A stretch of 57,234 bases of DNA from an uncultured Clostridia bacterium (GCA_944383465.1 CALWPQ010000039.1:1-57234), one strand, 5' to 3'. Positions 25,561 through 35,662 are shown, counted from the stretch's first letter. The notes: generated from the letters alone by a model not told the origin. Made by a program: numbers and translations.

Positions 25561-26532
25561 TTATTTTGCAATAAAAATTTTTCCTAAATGCGCGCAAATT
25601 ATTCCTTTCATCTCCAAAACAGTCACAATTCCGCCTACTTTTCCGGGACTCTCACCTATCTTTTCACATATCAAATTTACCGTCGCTTCGCCGCTTTCTT
25701 CTATCGCACGTATTACAATTTTTTCTTCCTCAGACAATGTCGCGTAAAAATCACGGTCGACATCTTTTCGCGCGCCAAGATCCCAAAGCAGATCGTCGAC
25801 TACAGCTATCGGACGAGCACCATCGCATATCAGCTTGTTTGTGCCTATGCTCATCACATTGTTTATGTTACCAGGAAGCGCATATACTGTCCTGCCCTGT
25901 TCAGCAGCAAGCTCTGCCGTTATGAGCGAGCCGCTTGCAAGCCCCGCTTCGATTACAATTACTGCTTCGCAGAGTCCGCTTATTATTCTGTTGCGTCGCG
26001 GAAATGTGAATTTTGCCGCCGGATATTCATTCGGATATTCCGATATGATAAGACCTCGCTTTTCTATTTCTCGCATCAAAGCTTTATTCGACGCAGGAAA
26101 GCATATATTTATTCCGCACCCGAGCACAGCTATTGTCCTGCCGCCTGCTGCAAGCGCTCCTTTATGTGCGAGCGTGTCGATACCGGCTGCCATACCGCTC
26201 ACCACAGTAAGTCCGGCTTCTGCAAGCCTTTTACTTATTTTATACGCCGCCCACCTTCCATATTCCGTCGGTTTTCTCGTGCCTACCACAGCGACACACC
26301 TATCCTTTAAAAAATCTATACGTCCGCGGTAAAAAATCTCCTTTGGTGCATTTTGTATTTCTTTAAGCAGCGCCGGGTATTCTGCCGATTCATCCGTTAT
26401 TTTTCCGCTTTTTAATACACAATTGGTTTCCGGCATGCTGCGCGCATTTTTGTAATGCTGCATGCTGATATCCGCTTTTACCTCACTTTTTCTTTCCTTT
26501 CTATAAATTGATTCTGCCATTTCCTTTTCCAT
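25561..26532 (-). CDS. dprA: DprA/Smf DNA-processing protein
   Basis: Binds incoming single-stranded DNA and loads RecA during transformation. 323 aa. The Rossmann-like core starts near residue 60 with AVVGTRKPTEYG, then VSGMAAGIDTLAH, FPRRNRIISGL, GSLITAELA and ALPGN; a C-terminal winged-helix domain follows. The N-terminal SAM-like domain of larger DprA proteins is replaced by a short basic stretch. AAGGTG lies five bases before ATG. It follows yifB (ComM), also linked to transformation, by 14 nt. Confidence 0.95.
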   Translation of the reverse strand: MEKEMAESIYRKERKSEVKADISMQHYKNARSMPETNCVLKSGKITDESAEYPALLKEIQNAPKEIFYRGRIDFLKDRCVAVVGTRKPTEYGRWAAYKISKRLAEAGLTVVSGMAAGIDTLAHKGALAAGGRTIAVLGCGINICFPASNKALMREIEKRGLIISEYPNEYPAAKFTFPRRNRIISGLCEAVIVIEAGLASGSLITAELAAEQGRTVYALPGNINNVMSIGTNKLICDGARPIAVVDDLLWDLGARKDVDRDFYATLSEEEKIVIRAIEESGEATVNLICEKIGESPGKVGGIVTVLEMKGIICAHLGKIFIAK

Positions 26533-26546
26533 TATACACCTTTCTT

Positions 26547-28151
26547 TTAATTCCTGTATATCCTGTCGAGTACTCTGTAGCCGAGTGCCTCCGCTATGTG
26601 AAAATCGCGTATGTTTTCTTCGCCTTCGATATCTGCTATAGTCCGAGCCACCTTTATGACTTTTTCATAGGCGCGCGCCGAAATACCGAGCTTTTCATAC
26701 GCGTTTCTGAGAAGCTCCTTTCCTGAACTGTCAAGCGGACAGTACTTTGCAACAAGTCTGCCCGTGAGCTTTGCATTTGTAAGAAGCGCATCGCTTTCGT
26801 TTTTATAGCGGTCTTTCTGCACATCAAGTGCATAAGATACAACCTCACGCATAGCCGCTGAACTTCTTAAACAGTCACTTCTACCCATTCCTGTATTCTC
26901 TATAGTGGCGCTTCTTGCGCTATTTTCCGCAGCGCCGATTTCCCCGCGCATTTCCAGCTCCTCTGCCTGCGCCTTTTCCACAATAACCTGAATATCTATC
27001 CTATCTGCAATCGGGCCGGAAAGCTTGCTCTGATAGTTGCGGAGTTCGTTTCCGCTGCATATGCACCTATGCGCGCTGTCTCCGAAATAACCGCATTTGC
27101 ATGGATTACCTGCTGCAACAAACATAAACGAGGCCGGATACGTAACTCTGCCATCCGCTCTTTCCACCGACACTTCTCCTTCCTCCATCGGCTGGCGCAG
27201 CAGCTCGATTATTTTCTTATCGAACTCAGGGAATTCATCGAGAAACAGCACTCCGCAATGCGCAAGCGAAATTTCTCCAGGCTTCGGTATATGCCCTCCG
27301 CCAAGCAAAGCTGCAGGCGTTACCGCATGGTATGGCATACGAAACGGCCTTTTTTCTATAAAAGGCTCATTTTCGCCGAGAAGTCCTGATATACTATAAA
27401 TTTTTGTGAGCTCAAGCTTTTCTTCATAAGAAAGCTCCGGCATCACTGTCGGTATGCGCCGTGCCAGCATTGTCTTTCCCGATCCCGGTGCGCCCGAAAG
27501 ATATATTCCGTGTCCACCGCCCGCTGCCGCTATCATAATTGCGCGCTTTGCGGCATACTGCCCCGCCACATCGGAAAAATCCATATCAAATTTATCTTCA
27601 TTTTTAACAATTTTTTCATTATTATATATGATGATTTTTTTCTTACCCATTAAGTAGGCTACCACCTCCGACAAATTATAGGCAGGAATAATATCAAGAC
27701 CATTTACCATTGAAGCCTCTGCCGCATTTGCTGCCGGAAACACTACACGCCTGACGCCGCTTTCTTTCATACCCATAGCAAGCGGCAGCGCTCCTTTGAC
27801 CGCTATCAGTCGTCCGTCAAGCGAAAGCTCCCCAAAAAAGCCTGCATCCTTGAGATTGCTGCTCTCTATGCTCCCGTTCGAGGCAAGTATACCAATTGCC
27901 ATCGGCAGGTCAAAATGGCTGCCTTCCTTGCGTTTGGCCGCTGGAGACAGATTTATCGTAATGCGCTGCATAGGAAAATCACAGCCCGAATTTATGAGCG
28001 CCGAGCGCACTCTCTCCCTGGCCTCGCGTATAGTTGCAGATGGCAGACCGACAGTATACATAGCCGGAAGCCCGTGCGAAATGTCCGTTTCTACAGTCAC
28101 CGGATACGCGTTGATACCTGAGATGGCTGCTGTATAAACCTTCGACAGCAT
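26547..28151 (-). CDS. YifB/ComM family AAA+ protein (Mg-chelatase-like)
   Basis: ComM in Haemophilus and Vibrio is a hexameric helicase that promotes branch migration during natural transformation. 534 aa from ATG 28149-28151, two bases after the yraN stop. The N-terminal ChlI-like domain ends with a linker at about 170-195; Walker A SGAPGSGKTML and Walker B LFLDEFPEFDKK follow, with a C-terminal lid domain (MLSRRAR-like region replaced by KLGISARAYEKVIKVART). FVAAGNPCKCGYFGD gives the Cys cluster typical of the family. Start chosen by the GAGAGG site and overlap; the longer frame in front is yraN's shadow. Confidence 0.93.
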   Translation of the reverse strand: MLSKVYTAAISGINAYPVTVETDISHGLPAMYTVGLPSATIREARERVRSALINSGCDFPMQRITINLSPAAKRKEGSHFDLPMAIGILASNGSIESSNLKDAGFFGELSLDGRLIAVKGALPLAMGMKESGVRRVVFPAANAAEASMVNGLDIIPAYNLSEVVAYLMGKKKIIIYNNEKIVKNEDKFDMDFSDVAGQYAAKRAIMIAAAGGGHGIYLSGAPGSGKTMLARRIPTVMPELSYEEKLELTKIYSISGLLGENEPFIEKRPFRMPYHAVTPAALLGGGHIPKPGEISLAHCGVLFLDEFPEFDKKIIELLRQPMEEGEVSVERADGRVTYPASFMFVAAGNPCKCGYFGDSAHRCICSGNELRNYQSKLSGPIADRIDIQVIVEKAQAEELEMRGEIGAAENSARSATIENTGMGRSDCLRSSAAMREVVSYALDVQKDRYKNESDALLTNAKLTGRLVAKYCPLDSSGKELLRNAYEKLGISARAYEKVIKVARTIADIEGEENIRDFHIAEALGYRVLDRIYRN

Positions 28152-28153
28152 CG

Positions 28154-28528
28154 CTATGACACCTCTCCAAACGCACCCTTTATGTGATTCACATATATAC
28201 CACTTGCAAGATGCAGCATTTCCACAACATCCATACGCAGCAAGCAATTTTCATATTCGCGGTGGCACAGCATATAGTACTTAGCCGCAGCGCACAGCTT
28301 TCTCTGTTTCCTGCGATCCACTGCTTCTTTTGGCAAGCCAAAAGCGCATCCGCGCCTCGTCTTTACTTCTACAAAACAAATGATACCGCCACGCTCCTCT
28401 GCCGCCACTATATCTATCTCCCCTGAACGGCATCTAAAATTGCGCTCTACTATCCTGTATCCACAGGTTTCAAGGTAAGCGCAAGCTCTGTCTTCTCCCT
28501 CTTTTCCGAGTTTACCCCTTTCGTTCAT
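28154..28528 (-). CDS. YraN family endonuclease-like protein
   Basis: A 124-aa UPF0102 protein with a predicted restriction-endonuclease fold of unknown role. GKEGEDRACAYLE is the start of helix 1; CRSGEIDIVA and ICFVEVKTRRG give the E, D and ExK catalytic-type residues, and FGLPKEAVDRRKQRKL is the conserved helix. ATG 28526-28528 follows AAAGGA. The gene lies directly ahead of yifB and dprA, a conserved arrangement that hints at DNA handling. Confidence 0.9.
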   Translation of the reverse strand: MNERGKLGKEGEDRACAYLETCGYRIVERNFRCRSGEIDIVAAEERGGIICFVEVKTRRGCAFGLPKEAVDRRKQRKLCAAAKYYMLCHREYENCLLRMDVVEMLHLASGIYVNHIKGAFGEVS

Positions 28529-28670
28529 TTCTTTTCCTTTCTGTTTTTGTTTTTCAAACATTTTTTGTTATATAATTTTACATTATTTTCTCATATTTCC
28601 AGTTAAATGTCAATAATTTTTACATAATATTCATATTAAGTTATAATTTAATATTGCTGTGCAAACAAAA

Positions 28671-28704
28671 GAAGCCAGCAAATCAAACAAAATTTGTCGG
28701 CTTC
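28671..28704 (-). terminator. Terminator after nhaC
   Basis: GAAGCC and GGCTTC with an inner GCAAAT/ATTTGT stem around an 8-base loop; followed by TTTTGTTT on minus (and TTTTAT on plus). It separates nhaC from yraN. Confidence 0.8.
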
Positions 28705-28743
28705 TTTTATAAATAACTGCATTTTATTCAGGCCAAAGCACCG

Positions 28744-30051
28744 TCACTTTCGCCTCTGCTTAAGTACTACCGATATCAGGCACCGCCACAGCGGCAGCAA
28801 ATAGAGGTAACACGCAAAAATAACTGCCTGCGTCGGCGCCCCAATCGAAGACAGCGGTACGGCACAAGCTATAGACCACGGCACAAGCGCCGGTACTATC
28901 ACCGCCGTATCCTCCAGATCATTTGCAAACTCGTATGCATCCTCTTCAAGCTCCCCGCACAGCTGCTGCGTAAGCATAATCGCCAGCGTCTGATTGCAAA
29001 CTGCCATAGATGTAAGCACAGACGTAATGAGCGACGCTATATAGCTCGTCGACACATTTGCAAGCCTATGCAGCGCAGCTTTTATATTATCGAGCAGCCC
29101 CGTTTCCTTAAAAATACCCGAATATGCTGAAGAAATACAGACTATACCGGCTACCTTCAGCATCGAAACCACACCGCCGCCGCTAAGCATTGCATCTGCC
29201 TGCGCATTTGCAGCGCTAAAACCGCGCAGCATATAAAGAGCCGTATCGCCCCACGAAGCACCCTGAAGCACAATGCACAGAGGCACGGCCGCAAGTATGC
29301 TCGCAGTCATTGAAAGTTTTACATTTACACGGACAAGCGAAAGCACAAGAATTACAACCGCCGGTATCAGCGTCAAAGGGCTAAGATTAAATTCTCTCTC
29401 AAAAACAGCTTTAAGCGCCGCTGCCGAACCGCCGGCATCCGCAGTAAAAACAAAGCCGGCGGCTGCATAAACCGCGCAGGCAGCTGTAAACGGCAGGACA
29501 GAGGAACGAATCATCCTCTTTATATTTACAAATATATCGGTATTTGTCAGCTCAGCTACGAGCAGCGCGCTTGTAGAAACAGGCGAGCACCTGTCGCCAA
29601 AATATATTCCCGAAAGCACAGCGCCGCCGCAGACGGCTGTGCTGATACCGAGCGCATCCGCAAGCGTCATACAAACAACACCTATTGTCGCCGCCGTTCC
29701 AAATGAAGTGCCTGTCAATACGGATACAGCGCAATTAAGCAAAAACACCATAATCAGAAAAACAGGCAATCGTATAAGTCCCGACGCATAAAATACGATT
29801 ACCGGAATGGTGCCAGCCGCACGCCATATACCCGTCAGCATACCTATCAAAAAAAACGTTATCAAAATATTTTTGGCAGTAAGTATTCCATCCACCGCCA
29901 TCTTTGCAAGAGCGTAAGCCGAAAATCCTTTTGCTCTGCCATAAACAAAAAATATCAGAAGCCCTGCAAACAGCGGATACAAAATGGAAATCCCCAGTAA
30001 AACGGAAACCAAAAGCCCGCTGCAAAACAGACTCAGCACCAACCATTCCAT
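28744..30051 (-). CDS. nhaC: NhaC-family Na+/H+ antiporter
   Basis: A 435-aa polytopic inner-membrane protein with ten to twelve hydrophobic helices. SVLTGTSFGTAATIGVV and SGIYFGDRCSPVSTSALLVA near residues 110-170 and NDLEDTAVIVPALVPWSIA near the C-terminus are characteristic of NhaC and related antiporters (some exchange malate/lactate). The exact ion pair cannot be read from sequence. It follows the HAD gene by 80 nt and ends in a strong terminator. Proximity to the trk block may reflect shared ion homeostasis. Confidence 0.88.
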   Translation of the reverse strand: MEWLVLSLFCSGLLVSVLLGISILYPLFAGLLIFFVYGRAKGFSAYALAKMAVDGILTAKNILITFFLIGMLTGIWRAAGTIPVIVFYASGLIRLPVFLIMVFLLNCAVSVLTGTSFGTAATIGVVCMTLADALGISTAVCGGAVLSGIYFGDRCSPVSTSALLVAELTNTDIFVNIKRMIRSSVLPFTAACAVYAAAGFVFTADAGGSAAALKAVFEREFNLSPLTLIPAVVILVLSLVRVNVKLSMTASILAAVPLCIVLQGASWGDTALYMLRGFSAANAQADAMLSGGGVVSMLKVAGIVCISSAYSGIFKETGLLDNIKAALHRLANVSTSYIASLITSVLTSMAVCNQTLAIMLTQQLCGELEEDAYEFANDLEDTAVIVPALVPWSIACAVPLSSIGAPTQAVIFACYLYLLPLWRCLISVVLKQRRK

Positions 30052-30075
30052 TTTTATTTTCCTTTCAAAAAACTA

Positions 30076-30094
30076 TGCGCCGTCGTTCGGCGCA
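30076..30094 (-). terminator. Hairpin between HAD gene and nhaC
   Basis: Perfect 7-bp stem TGCGCCG/CGGCGCA with a five-base loop; on minus it is followed by TAGTTTTTTG, a reasonable terminator for the HAD gene. Confidence 0.7.
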
Positions 30095-30131
30095 CTTCGT
30101 ACCTTCTCATCTTAAATTTGCCCCTTCGATC

Positions 30132-31040
30132 TTAAAGCGCAAACTTCTCTACCGCAGCTCCAACTCCATCATGATCGTTGTCGTCGGTAACAAAATCTGC
30201 GATCTCAAGCACCTCCGGCACACTGTTTTTCATCGCTACAGCAATTCCAGCAGCGCTAAGCATCGCAAGATCGTTAAGACCGTCTCCGCACGCCATCACG
30301 CGCGAATGCTCAACCCCAAGCATATCAGCAAGCGCCAGCATCGCGTTTGCTTTGCTCGTTGTGCCGCCGCCAATTTCAAGGTTCTGCATAAACGAGCTCG
30401 TTGCCGTAACATCTGCGCTTCTCTCAAAAAGCTCCCACAGCGCTTTCTTATCGTCCGACTCCTTTAATCTTACATTTATATTCTCTATCTCTTCTATATG
30501 TGCTTCCATAAATTCAAAGAGACCGCAAACAGGCCTCCGCGTGTTCATAACATAATCGGCAGAAAGCCCCGTAATACCATATTTTTCAAGATTTCTCAGC
30601 TTGCCCGCCTCCGCATATGCCTGACCGTCTATGAATATTTCCACAACGTTCGGCAGTTTCTTTAGAATCTCTGCAATGCTGCGCGAAGCCTCCGGTGCAA
30701 TACAATTTGAATAAATTATCTCCTTATCTTCAAGCCTCACTATTTTAGCGCCGTTTGATGTTATCGCATATTTTATACCTTCGACTGCAAGCACCTCTTC
30801 CGGCAGCGAATGAAGCGACCTGCCAGTCGCTATAACCACATGCACGCCTCGTTTTGCTGCTTCCGTAAGTGCAGCTTTCGTTCGCTCTCCCACTCGCCTG
30901 TCCGAGCGCAGCGTTGTACCGTCAAGATCAAGAGCTATGAGTCCAATTTTGCTTTTCCCGCTCCTTCTTGCTCCTGCCCCGGACTTGCTTGCTCCAGAGC
31001 TGCTCTCCATGCTGCCTCTATCCTTTTTCATATCTTCCAT
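30132..31040 (-). CDS. Cof-type HAD-IIB phosphatase
   Basis: A phosphatase of the Cof/YwpJ group acting on sugar phosphates or related small molecules. The catalytic DLDGTTL motif is followed by GRSLHSL and, near the C-terminus, the motif III/IV GDGLNDLAML; the C2B cap lies between. The start is uncertain: ATG 31038-31040 follows AGGGATAATGCT and gives 302 aa, but a start at 31013 is also possible. The first 30 residues are Ser/Gly/Lys-rich and probably disordered. Substrate not inferable. Confidence 0.88.
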   Translation of the reverse strand: MEDMKKDRGSMESSSGASKSGAGARRSGKSKIGLIALDLDGTTLRSDRRVGERTKAALTEAAKRGVHVVIATGRSLHSLPEEVLAVEGIKYAITSNGAKIVRLEDKEIIYSNCIAPEASRSIAEILKKLPNVVEIFIDGQAYAEAGKLRNLEKYGITGLSADYVMNTRRPVCGLFEFMEAHIEEIENINVRLKESDDKKALWELFERSADVTATSSFMQNLEIGGGTTSKANAMLALADMLGVEHSRVMACGDGLNDLAMLSAAGIAVAMKNSVPEVLEIADFVTDDNDHDGVGAAVEKFAL

Positions 31041-31236
31041 AGCATTATCCCTAAAACTATCTACATAGATTCTCATTTGCATCTCTGCGCATTTATGCAC
31101 CATCTCTTAATCCATAGCACAGATATGATTGCACTTTCCTGCTATAATTTTATCACATACTTGCTCATAAAAACAGTATTTTTCATACCCTAAATGGTTT
31201 AAATATATTATATTGCAATTGTTTTTTTATTTATCC

Positions 31237-31265
31237 TTGTCAATAATATAAAGAAGTGATACAAT
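31237..31265 (+). promoter_or_regulatory. Promoter of the trk operon
   Basis: TTGTCA (31237-31242), 17 bases, TACAAT (31260-31265); start codon of trkA is 37 bases downstream. Confidence 0.8.
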
Positions 31266-31301
31266 AATTTGGAATTTATATTCGTTAAGAAAGGCGACAA
31301 T

Positions 31302-32666
31302 ATGAAAATTGCAATCGTAGGCGCCGGCAAGCTCGGCTTTAAGGTCACCGAAGCTCTTCTCGGAGGAGACCATTCCGTGACCGTCATAGACACTAACGAA
31401 AGCGCTCTCAACAAACTGATAACGCAAATGGATATAATGACAGTAAACGCCAACGGCAAAGAAGTTCGAGTGCTCGAAAGTATCGGTATCAGCACTTATG
31501 ATTTTCTCCTCGCCTGCACAAACAGTGACGAGCAGAATATCATAATCGCCTCATTTGCAAAAAAACTCGGCTGCTCGAGGACTGCGGCAAGAGTGCGCGA
31601 CCCAGAGCATATGAATCAGCTCGATTTTATACGTGAAACGATGAATATAGACTATCTCGTCAATCCGGATCTTTCGATTACGCTTGAAATATACAAATAT
31701 CTTATAGAAAAATATGCTCTGAGCAACGGTATTTTCACGAGCGGCAAAGCATCTCTGCTCGAATTTAACGTCAGCAAATTTCCCAAGCTCATAGACCTTG
31801 AAATGTCCGAGTTCAACAAAGTGCTTCCTGGTATGCTCGCCGTTGCCATATCGCGCAACGGCAAGGTTATCGTTCCCCGCGGCAACACTGTTATCAAGAA
31901 AAATGACAGTATCTATATAATGGGGGAAAAAGAATCAATTTCCGCTTTCGGCTCCAAAGTACGCACCCGCGGCAAATACACGGACCTCCAGAAAGTCATG
32001 ATTATCGGCGGCGGAAAAACGGGATTTTATCTGGCACGTAAGCTTTCGGAGTTCGGCATCTCAGTTAAAATTGTCGAAGCAAGTAAAGAACGCTGCCACT
32101 ATCTCTCCGCCAATCTCGACGATGTTATGATACTTCACGGCGACGCTACGGACATAGCATTCCTCGAAGAAGAAAACTTAAACGAAATGGACGCTTTCGT
32201 AACGGCTACCGGTTATGATGAAGAAAACCTGCTCCTCGCCCTTATGGCAAAACAGCATGGTATCGAAGATGTCATCGCCAAAGTAAGCCGCGAAAGCTAT
32301 AACGGCATCATCGAGGGCATCGGTATAGATATGGCGCTGAATCCTCTCGATATCGAAGCCAGTCATCTGCTCCGCTTCATACAAGGCGCAAACCGCGTAA
32401 TATCATCGCAGCTCATACAGGGACAGGCGGAAATTCTTGAAATTGTAGCCAACGATCATATGGCAATTATGGATAAGCCGCTTAAGTCGCTTGACATTCC
32501 AAACGGAATAATCATAGCTGCTATCCACCGCGGAAACAGCGTAATAATTCCGAATGGAAGCACTATCATCAGAGAAAATGACCGCATCATAATTCTCTGT
32601 CTGCTTTCAGAAATTCCGGAAATGGAAAAGCTGTTCAGAACAAAAAAATTCAGCTTTCTCAAATAA
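31302..32666 (+). CDS. trkA: Trk potassium uptake regulatory protein TrkA
   Basis: Cytosolic ring-forming subunit that gates TrkH. 454 aa from ATG 31302, which has AAAGGC upstream; the earlier ATG at 31269 lacks a site. Two RCK repeats: the first Rossmann fold has GAGKLGFKV, the second GGGKTGFYLA near residue 230; each is followed by a TrkA-C domain. This full tandem form is the one that pairs with TrkH/TrkG-type channels. Two trkH genes follow at 26 and 30 nt. Confidence 0.96.
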   Translation: MKIAIVGAGKLGFKVTEALLGGDHSVTVIDTNESALNKLITQMDIMTVNANGKEVRVLESIGISTYDFLLACTNSDEQNIIIASFAKKLGCSRTAARVRDPEHMNQLDFIRETMNIDYLVNPDLSITLEIYKYLIEKYALSNGIFTSGKASLLEFNVSKFPKLIDLEMSEFNKVLPGMLAVAISRNGKVIVPRGNTVIKKNDSIYIMGEKESISAFGSKVRTRGKYTDLQKVMIIGGGKTGFYLARKLSEFGISVKIVEASKERCHYLSANLDDVMILHGDATDIAFLEEENLNEMDAFVTATGYDEENLLLALMAKQHGIEDVIAKVSRESYNGIIEGIGIDMALNPLDIEASHLLRFIQGANRVISSQLIQGQAEILEIVANDHMAIMDKPLKSLDIPNGIIIAAIHRGNSVIIPNGSTIIRENDRIIILCLLSEIPEMEKLFRTKKFSFLK

Positions 32667-32692
32667 AATCCTCGCGTAAGGAGAATAACTAT

Positions 32693-34156
32693 ATGTATCT
32701 TAATTACAGAGGAATAGTCCGTGTAATTGCAATATTTTCTGCCGTTATGGGAATAGCTATGCTGCCGTCGGCGCTTGTAAGTCTCGTTTACAGGGAGTTT
32801 GATACCGTGCTTTCATTCACGGGCGTCACCATTCCTCTCTGCATTTTGGCCATATTAATATTAAAATTAGTCAAGCCTTCCCCTGTTCCGTTCAAGATCA
32901 GGGACGGCTTTCTTATTGTTTCGTTTTGCTGGATAGCGGCTTCGGCAATATCATCGCTCCCATATGTTATATCAGGGACGATTCCGAATTTTATTGACGC
33001 TTTTTTTGAGTCAGCTTCCGGTCTTTCCACTACCGGATCATCCGTGCTTTCCAACATAGAAATTCTGCCGAAAGGCATACTTTTCTGGCGCTGTTTCACG
33101 CACTGGCTCGGAGGACTTGGCATCCTCTTTATAGCCATCGCTCTCCTTCCTGCACTCGGTTTTGATGGCCAGGCTGTTGCGGCGGCAGAGCTCACGGGCC
33201 CTACATTCAGCAAGATAATGCCGAAAATAACAAACACTGCGCGCGCAATGTATGTCATTTACATCACATTTACACTCACAGAAACGGTGCTTCTCATGTT
33301 TGGCGGCCTAAGCTGGTTTGACGCGCTCACTCATTCTTTTTCGACTATCGCCACAGGCGGATTTTCTAATTATAACAGCAGCGCAGCTCACTTTGACAGT
33401 GCATATGTGGACGGCATAATCACCTTTTTTATGATTCTTGCAGGAATCAATTTCAATCTTTATTATCTCGGAGTATCGCACGGTATCAGAGAAATTACAC
33501 GCGACCGTGAATTTCGCACATACATTTCAATCATCGGAATTTCAACGGCTTTGGTAACAATCCACACATATTTTTCGGGAGTGTTTTCAACCATCGGCGA
33601 GAGTTTCCGCTACTCAATTTTCCAGTGCGTCTCAGTTCTGACGACAACGGGCTACTGCACGGCAGATTTCGACCTTTGGCCTGCGTTTACAAAGATGATT
33701 CTGTTTTTACTGTTCTTTGTCGGCGGATGCAGTTCGTCAACCGGCGGCGGTATCAAGGTTATACGAGTTCTCGTAGTGTTCAAGCTCATAAAGCGCGGTA
33801 TACTTGTAAGGCTTCATCCGAACGCTATAGTAAAAGTTAAGTTCAAGGACAGAATTTTGTCAATTGATACGGTACAGTCGATAGCAGGCTTCGTATTTCT
33901 CTATATGTTCATCCTCACTTTAACTACCGTGCTCATAACGCTCGGCGGTCACGATTTTACGACAGCTCTTACCGCTGCGGCATCGTCGATCGGAAATATA
34001 GGGCCTGGCTTCAATGCTGTCGGTCCGACTGTGAATTACGGCTTTTTTCAGGCGCCTATCAAGCTGCTGCTTTCATTTGTTATGATTGCAGGCAGACTGG
34101 AGATTTTTACACTGCTAATGCTTCTTTCTCCGCGTTTCTGGAATCCAAACCGTTAA
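32693..34156 (+). CDS. trkH: Trk potassium channel subunit TrkH, first copy
   Basis: A 487-aa K+ transport membrane subunit with about ten helices in four M1-P-M2 repeats. The four P-loop filters read SGLSTTGSS, STIATGGFS, SVLTTTGYC and SSIGNIGPG, each with the expected Gly. GGCSSSTGGGIKVIR contains the intramembrane gating-loop glycines. AAGGAG precedes ATG. Transcribed with trkA. Confidence 0.95.
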   Translation: MYLNYRGIVRVIAIFSAVMGIAMLPSALVSLVYREFDTVLSFTGVTIPLCILAILILKLVKPSPVPFKIRDGFLIVSFCWIAASAISSLPYVISGTIPNFIDAFFESASGLSTTGSSVLSNIEILPKGILFWRCFTHWLGGLGILFIAIALLPALGFDGQAVAAAELTGPTFSKIMPKITNTARAMYVIYITFTLTETVLLMFGGLSWFDALTHSFSTIATGGFSNYNSSAAHFDSAYVDGIITFFMILAGINFNLYYLGVSHGIREITRDREFRTYISIIGISTALVTIHTYFSGVFSTIGESFRYSIFQCVSVLTTTGYCTADFDLWPAFTKMILFLLFFVGGCSSSTGGGIKVIRVLVVFKLIKRGILVRLHPNAIVKVKFKDRILSIDTVQSIAGFVFLYMFILTLTTVLITLGGHDFTTALTAAASSIGNIGPGFNAVGPTVNYGFFQAPIKLLLSFVMIAGRLEIFTLLMLLSPRFWNPNR

Positions 34157-34186
34157 AAAGTTTAAGCTGCTAAGGAGTTTTATATA

Positions 34187-35662
34187 ATGAAATTAACGCT
34201 GAACATAAAACTTATAACAAAAATCTACGGTTTCATCGGGCTGCTTATCGGCGTCGCTATGCTCCCGCCCGCCGTTACTGCATTCCTATACCATGAAACC
34301 CACATAGGCAAAACTTTTATTTGTACTGCTGCTGCCGTTGCTTTTGTTTCGCTCGTATGCATTTTGGGCGTAAAACCAAAAAAACATCACCTAAAAACGC
34401 GCGATGGATTCTTTATCGTCGGTGTCGGCTGGATTATCGTAATTTTAATCGGCTGCATTCCATATCTTGCAAGTGGATATACGCACTCGTTCTGCTCTGC
34501 TTTTTTTGAATCGACAGCCGGATTCACAACTACGGGAGCAACCGTGCTCTTTGCCGACGACACCCCCAAGGCCTTTTTGATGTGGAAAGCTATATCGCAC
34601 TGGCTCGGCGGTATGGGTATCCTTGTATTTACAGTGTCACTGCTGCCAGCGCTCGGCGCAGGCGGGCACAAGATATTCAGAGCTGAAGTGCCGGCCTTAA
34701 GTATGGACAAAATCGTAAGCAAAATTTCAGATTCCGCTAAGATACTTTACCTTATGTATATAGGCTTTACAGTGCTCGAATTTATACTGCTTGCTCTAAG
34801 CGGTATGGATGTATTTGACAACATTATCTGCACACTTGGCTGCGTAAGCACCGCTGGTCTCGTGTCTCATTCGATAGGCCTTTCATATTTCAATAATTTA
34901 TATGTGGAAATAATTGTCTTATTATTTACCGTATTCGCATCTATTAACTTTTCGCTCTACACTTTAGCGGCCAAAGGAAATTTCAAAGAAATCAGACGTG
35001 ATACGGAACTGCGCACATTTCTATCGCTGCTTATTATTTCATCGCTTATGATTTCTGCCTGCCTTTACTTTACCGGCACATACAGCACTATTGGCGATTC
35101 CATACGCTACGGCTTTTTTCAAGCGGCGTCTTTTTCGTCCACCACAGGATACGCGCTTACAGACTATTCAATGTGGCCGCCTTTCTGTATAGCTATCCTA
35201 TTTATGCTGATGCTCGTCGGCGGCTGCGCAGCGTCGACATGCGGTTCTGTCAAAGTAATACGTGTAATCGTAGCCTTTAAACTCGTTGTACGTTCTATAT
35301 ACAGGAGAATTCACCCACGGGCAATTGTTTCGGTAAAAGTCGGAGGCAAGACGGTATCCGCTGAAGTTGCTGCACAAATAACATCGTTTTTGCTTACATT
35401 TTTCGTGATACTATTGATCGGTACACTCATCCTGTCACTGCAGGGCTTTGATTTCCTTACAAATATAAGCGCGGCAGCGTCTGTGATGTCAAACACGGGT
35501 ATTTTCTTCGGCGATGCCGGCGCCAGCGGAAATTTCTCGATTTTCTTGCCGCCGCTGCAGCTCGTACTGGCGCTCCTCATGGTAATCGGCAGACTTGAGA
35601 TATTTACGCTGCTCGTTCTTCTTTCGCCTTCGTTCTGGCATCCGGACAGAGCAATTGACTAA
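34187..35662 (+). CDS. trkH: Trk potassium channel subunit TrkH, second and divergent copy
   Basis: A 491-aa paralogue of the preceding gene with the same topology and the same C-terminal end (GRLEIFTLLVLLSP with FWHPDR). Filter loops read AGFTTTGAT, GCVSTAGLV, SFSSTTGYA and VMSNTGIFF; the second and fourth depart from copy one. The gating-loop region reads GGCAASTCGSVKVIR, where Cys and Ser replace Gly of copy one. AAGGAG precedes ATG. The two copies are clearly old duplicates, not recent. A different ion preference or gating, sharing one TrkA, is a reasonable inference. Confidence 0.93.
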   Translation: MKLTLNIKLITKIYGFIGLLIGVAMLPPAVTAFLYHETHIGKTFICTAAAVAFVSLVCILGVKPKKHHLKTRDGFFIVGVGWIIVILIGCIPYLASGYTHSFCSAFFESTAGFTTTGATVLFADDTPKAFLMWKAISHWLGGMGILVFTVSLLPALGAGGHKIFRAEVPALSMDKIVSKISDSAKILYLMYIGFTVLEFILLALSGMDVFDNIICTLGCVSTAGLVSHSIGLSYFNNLYVEIIVLLFTVFASINFSLYTLAAKGNFKEIRRDTELRTFLSLLIISSLMISACLYFTGTYSTIGDSIRYGFFQAASFSSTTGYALTDYSMWPPFCIAILFMLMLVGGCAASTCGSVKVIRVIVAFKLVVRSIYRRIHPRAIVSVKVGGKTVSAEVAAQITSFLLTFFVILLIGTLILSLQGFDFLTNISAAASVMSNTGIFFGDAGASGNFSIFLPPLQLVLALLMVIGRLEIFTLLVLLSPSFWHPDRAID

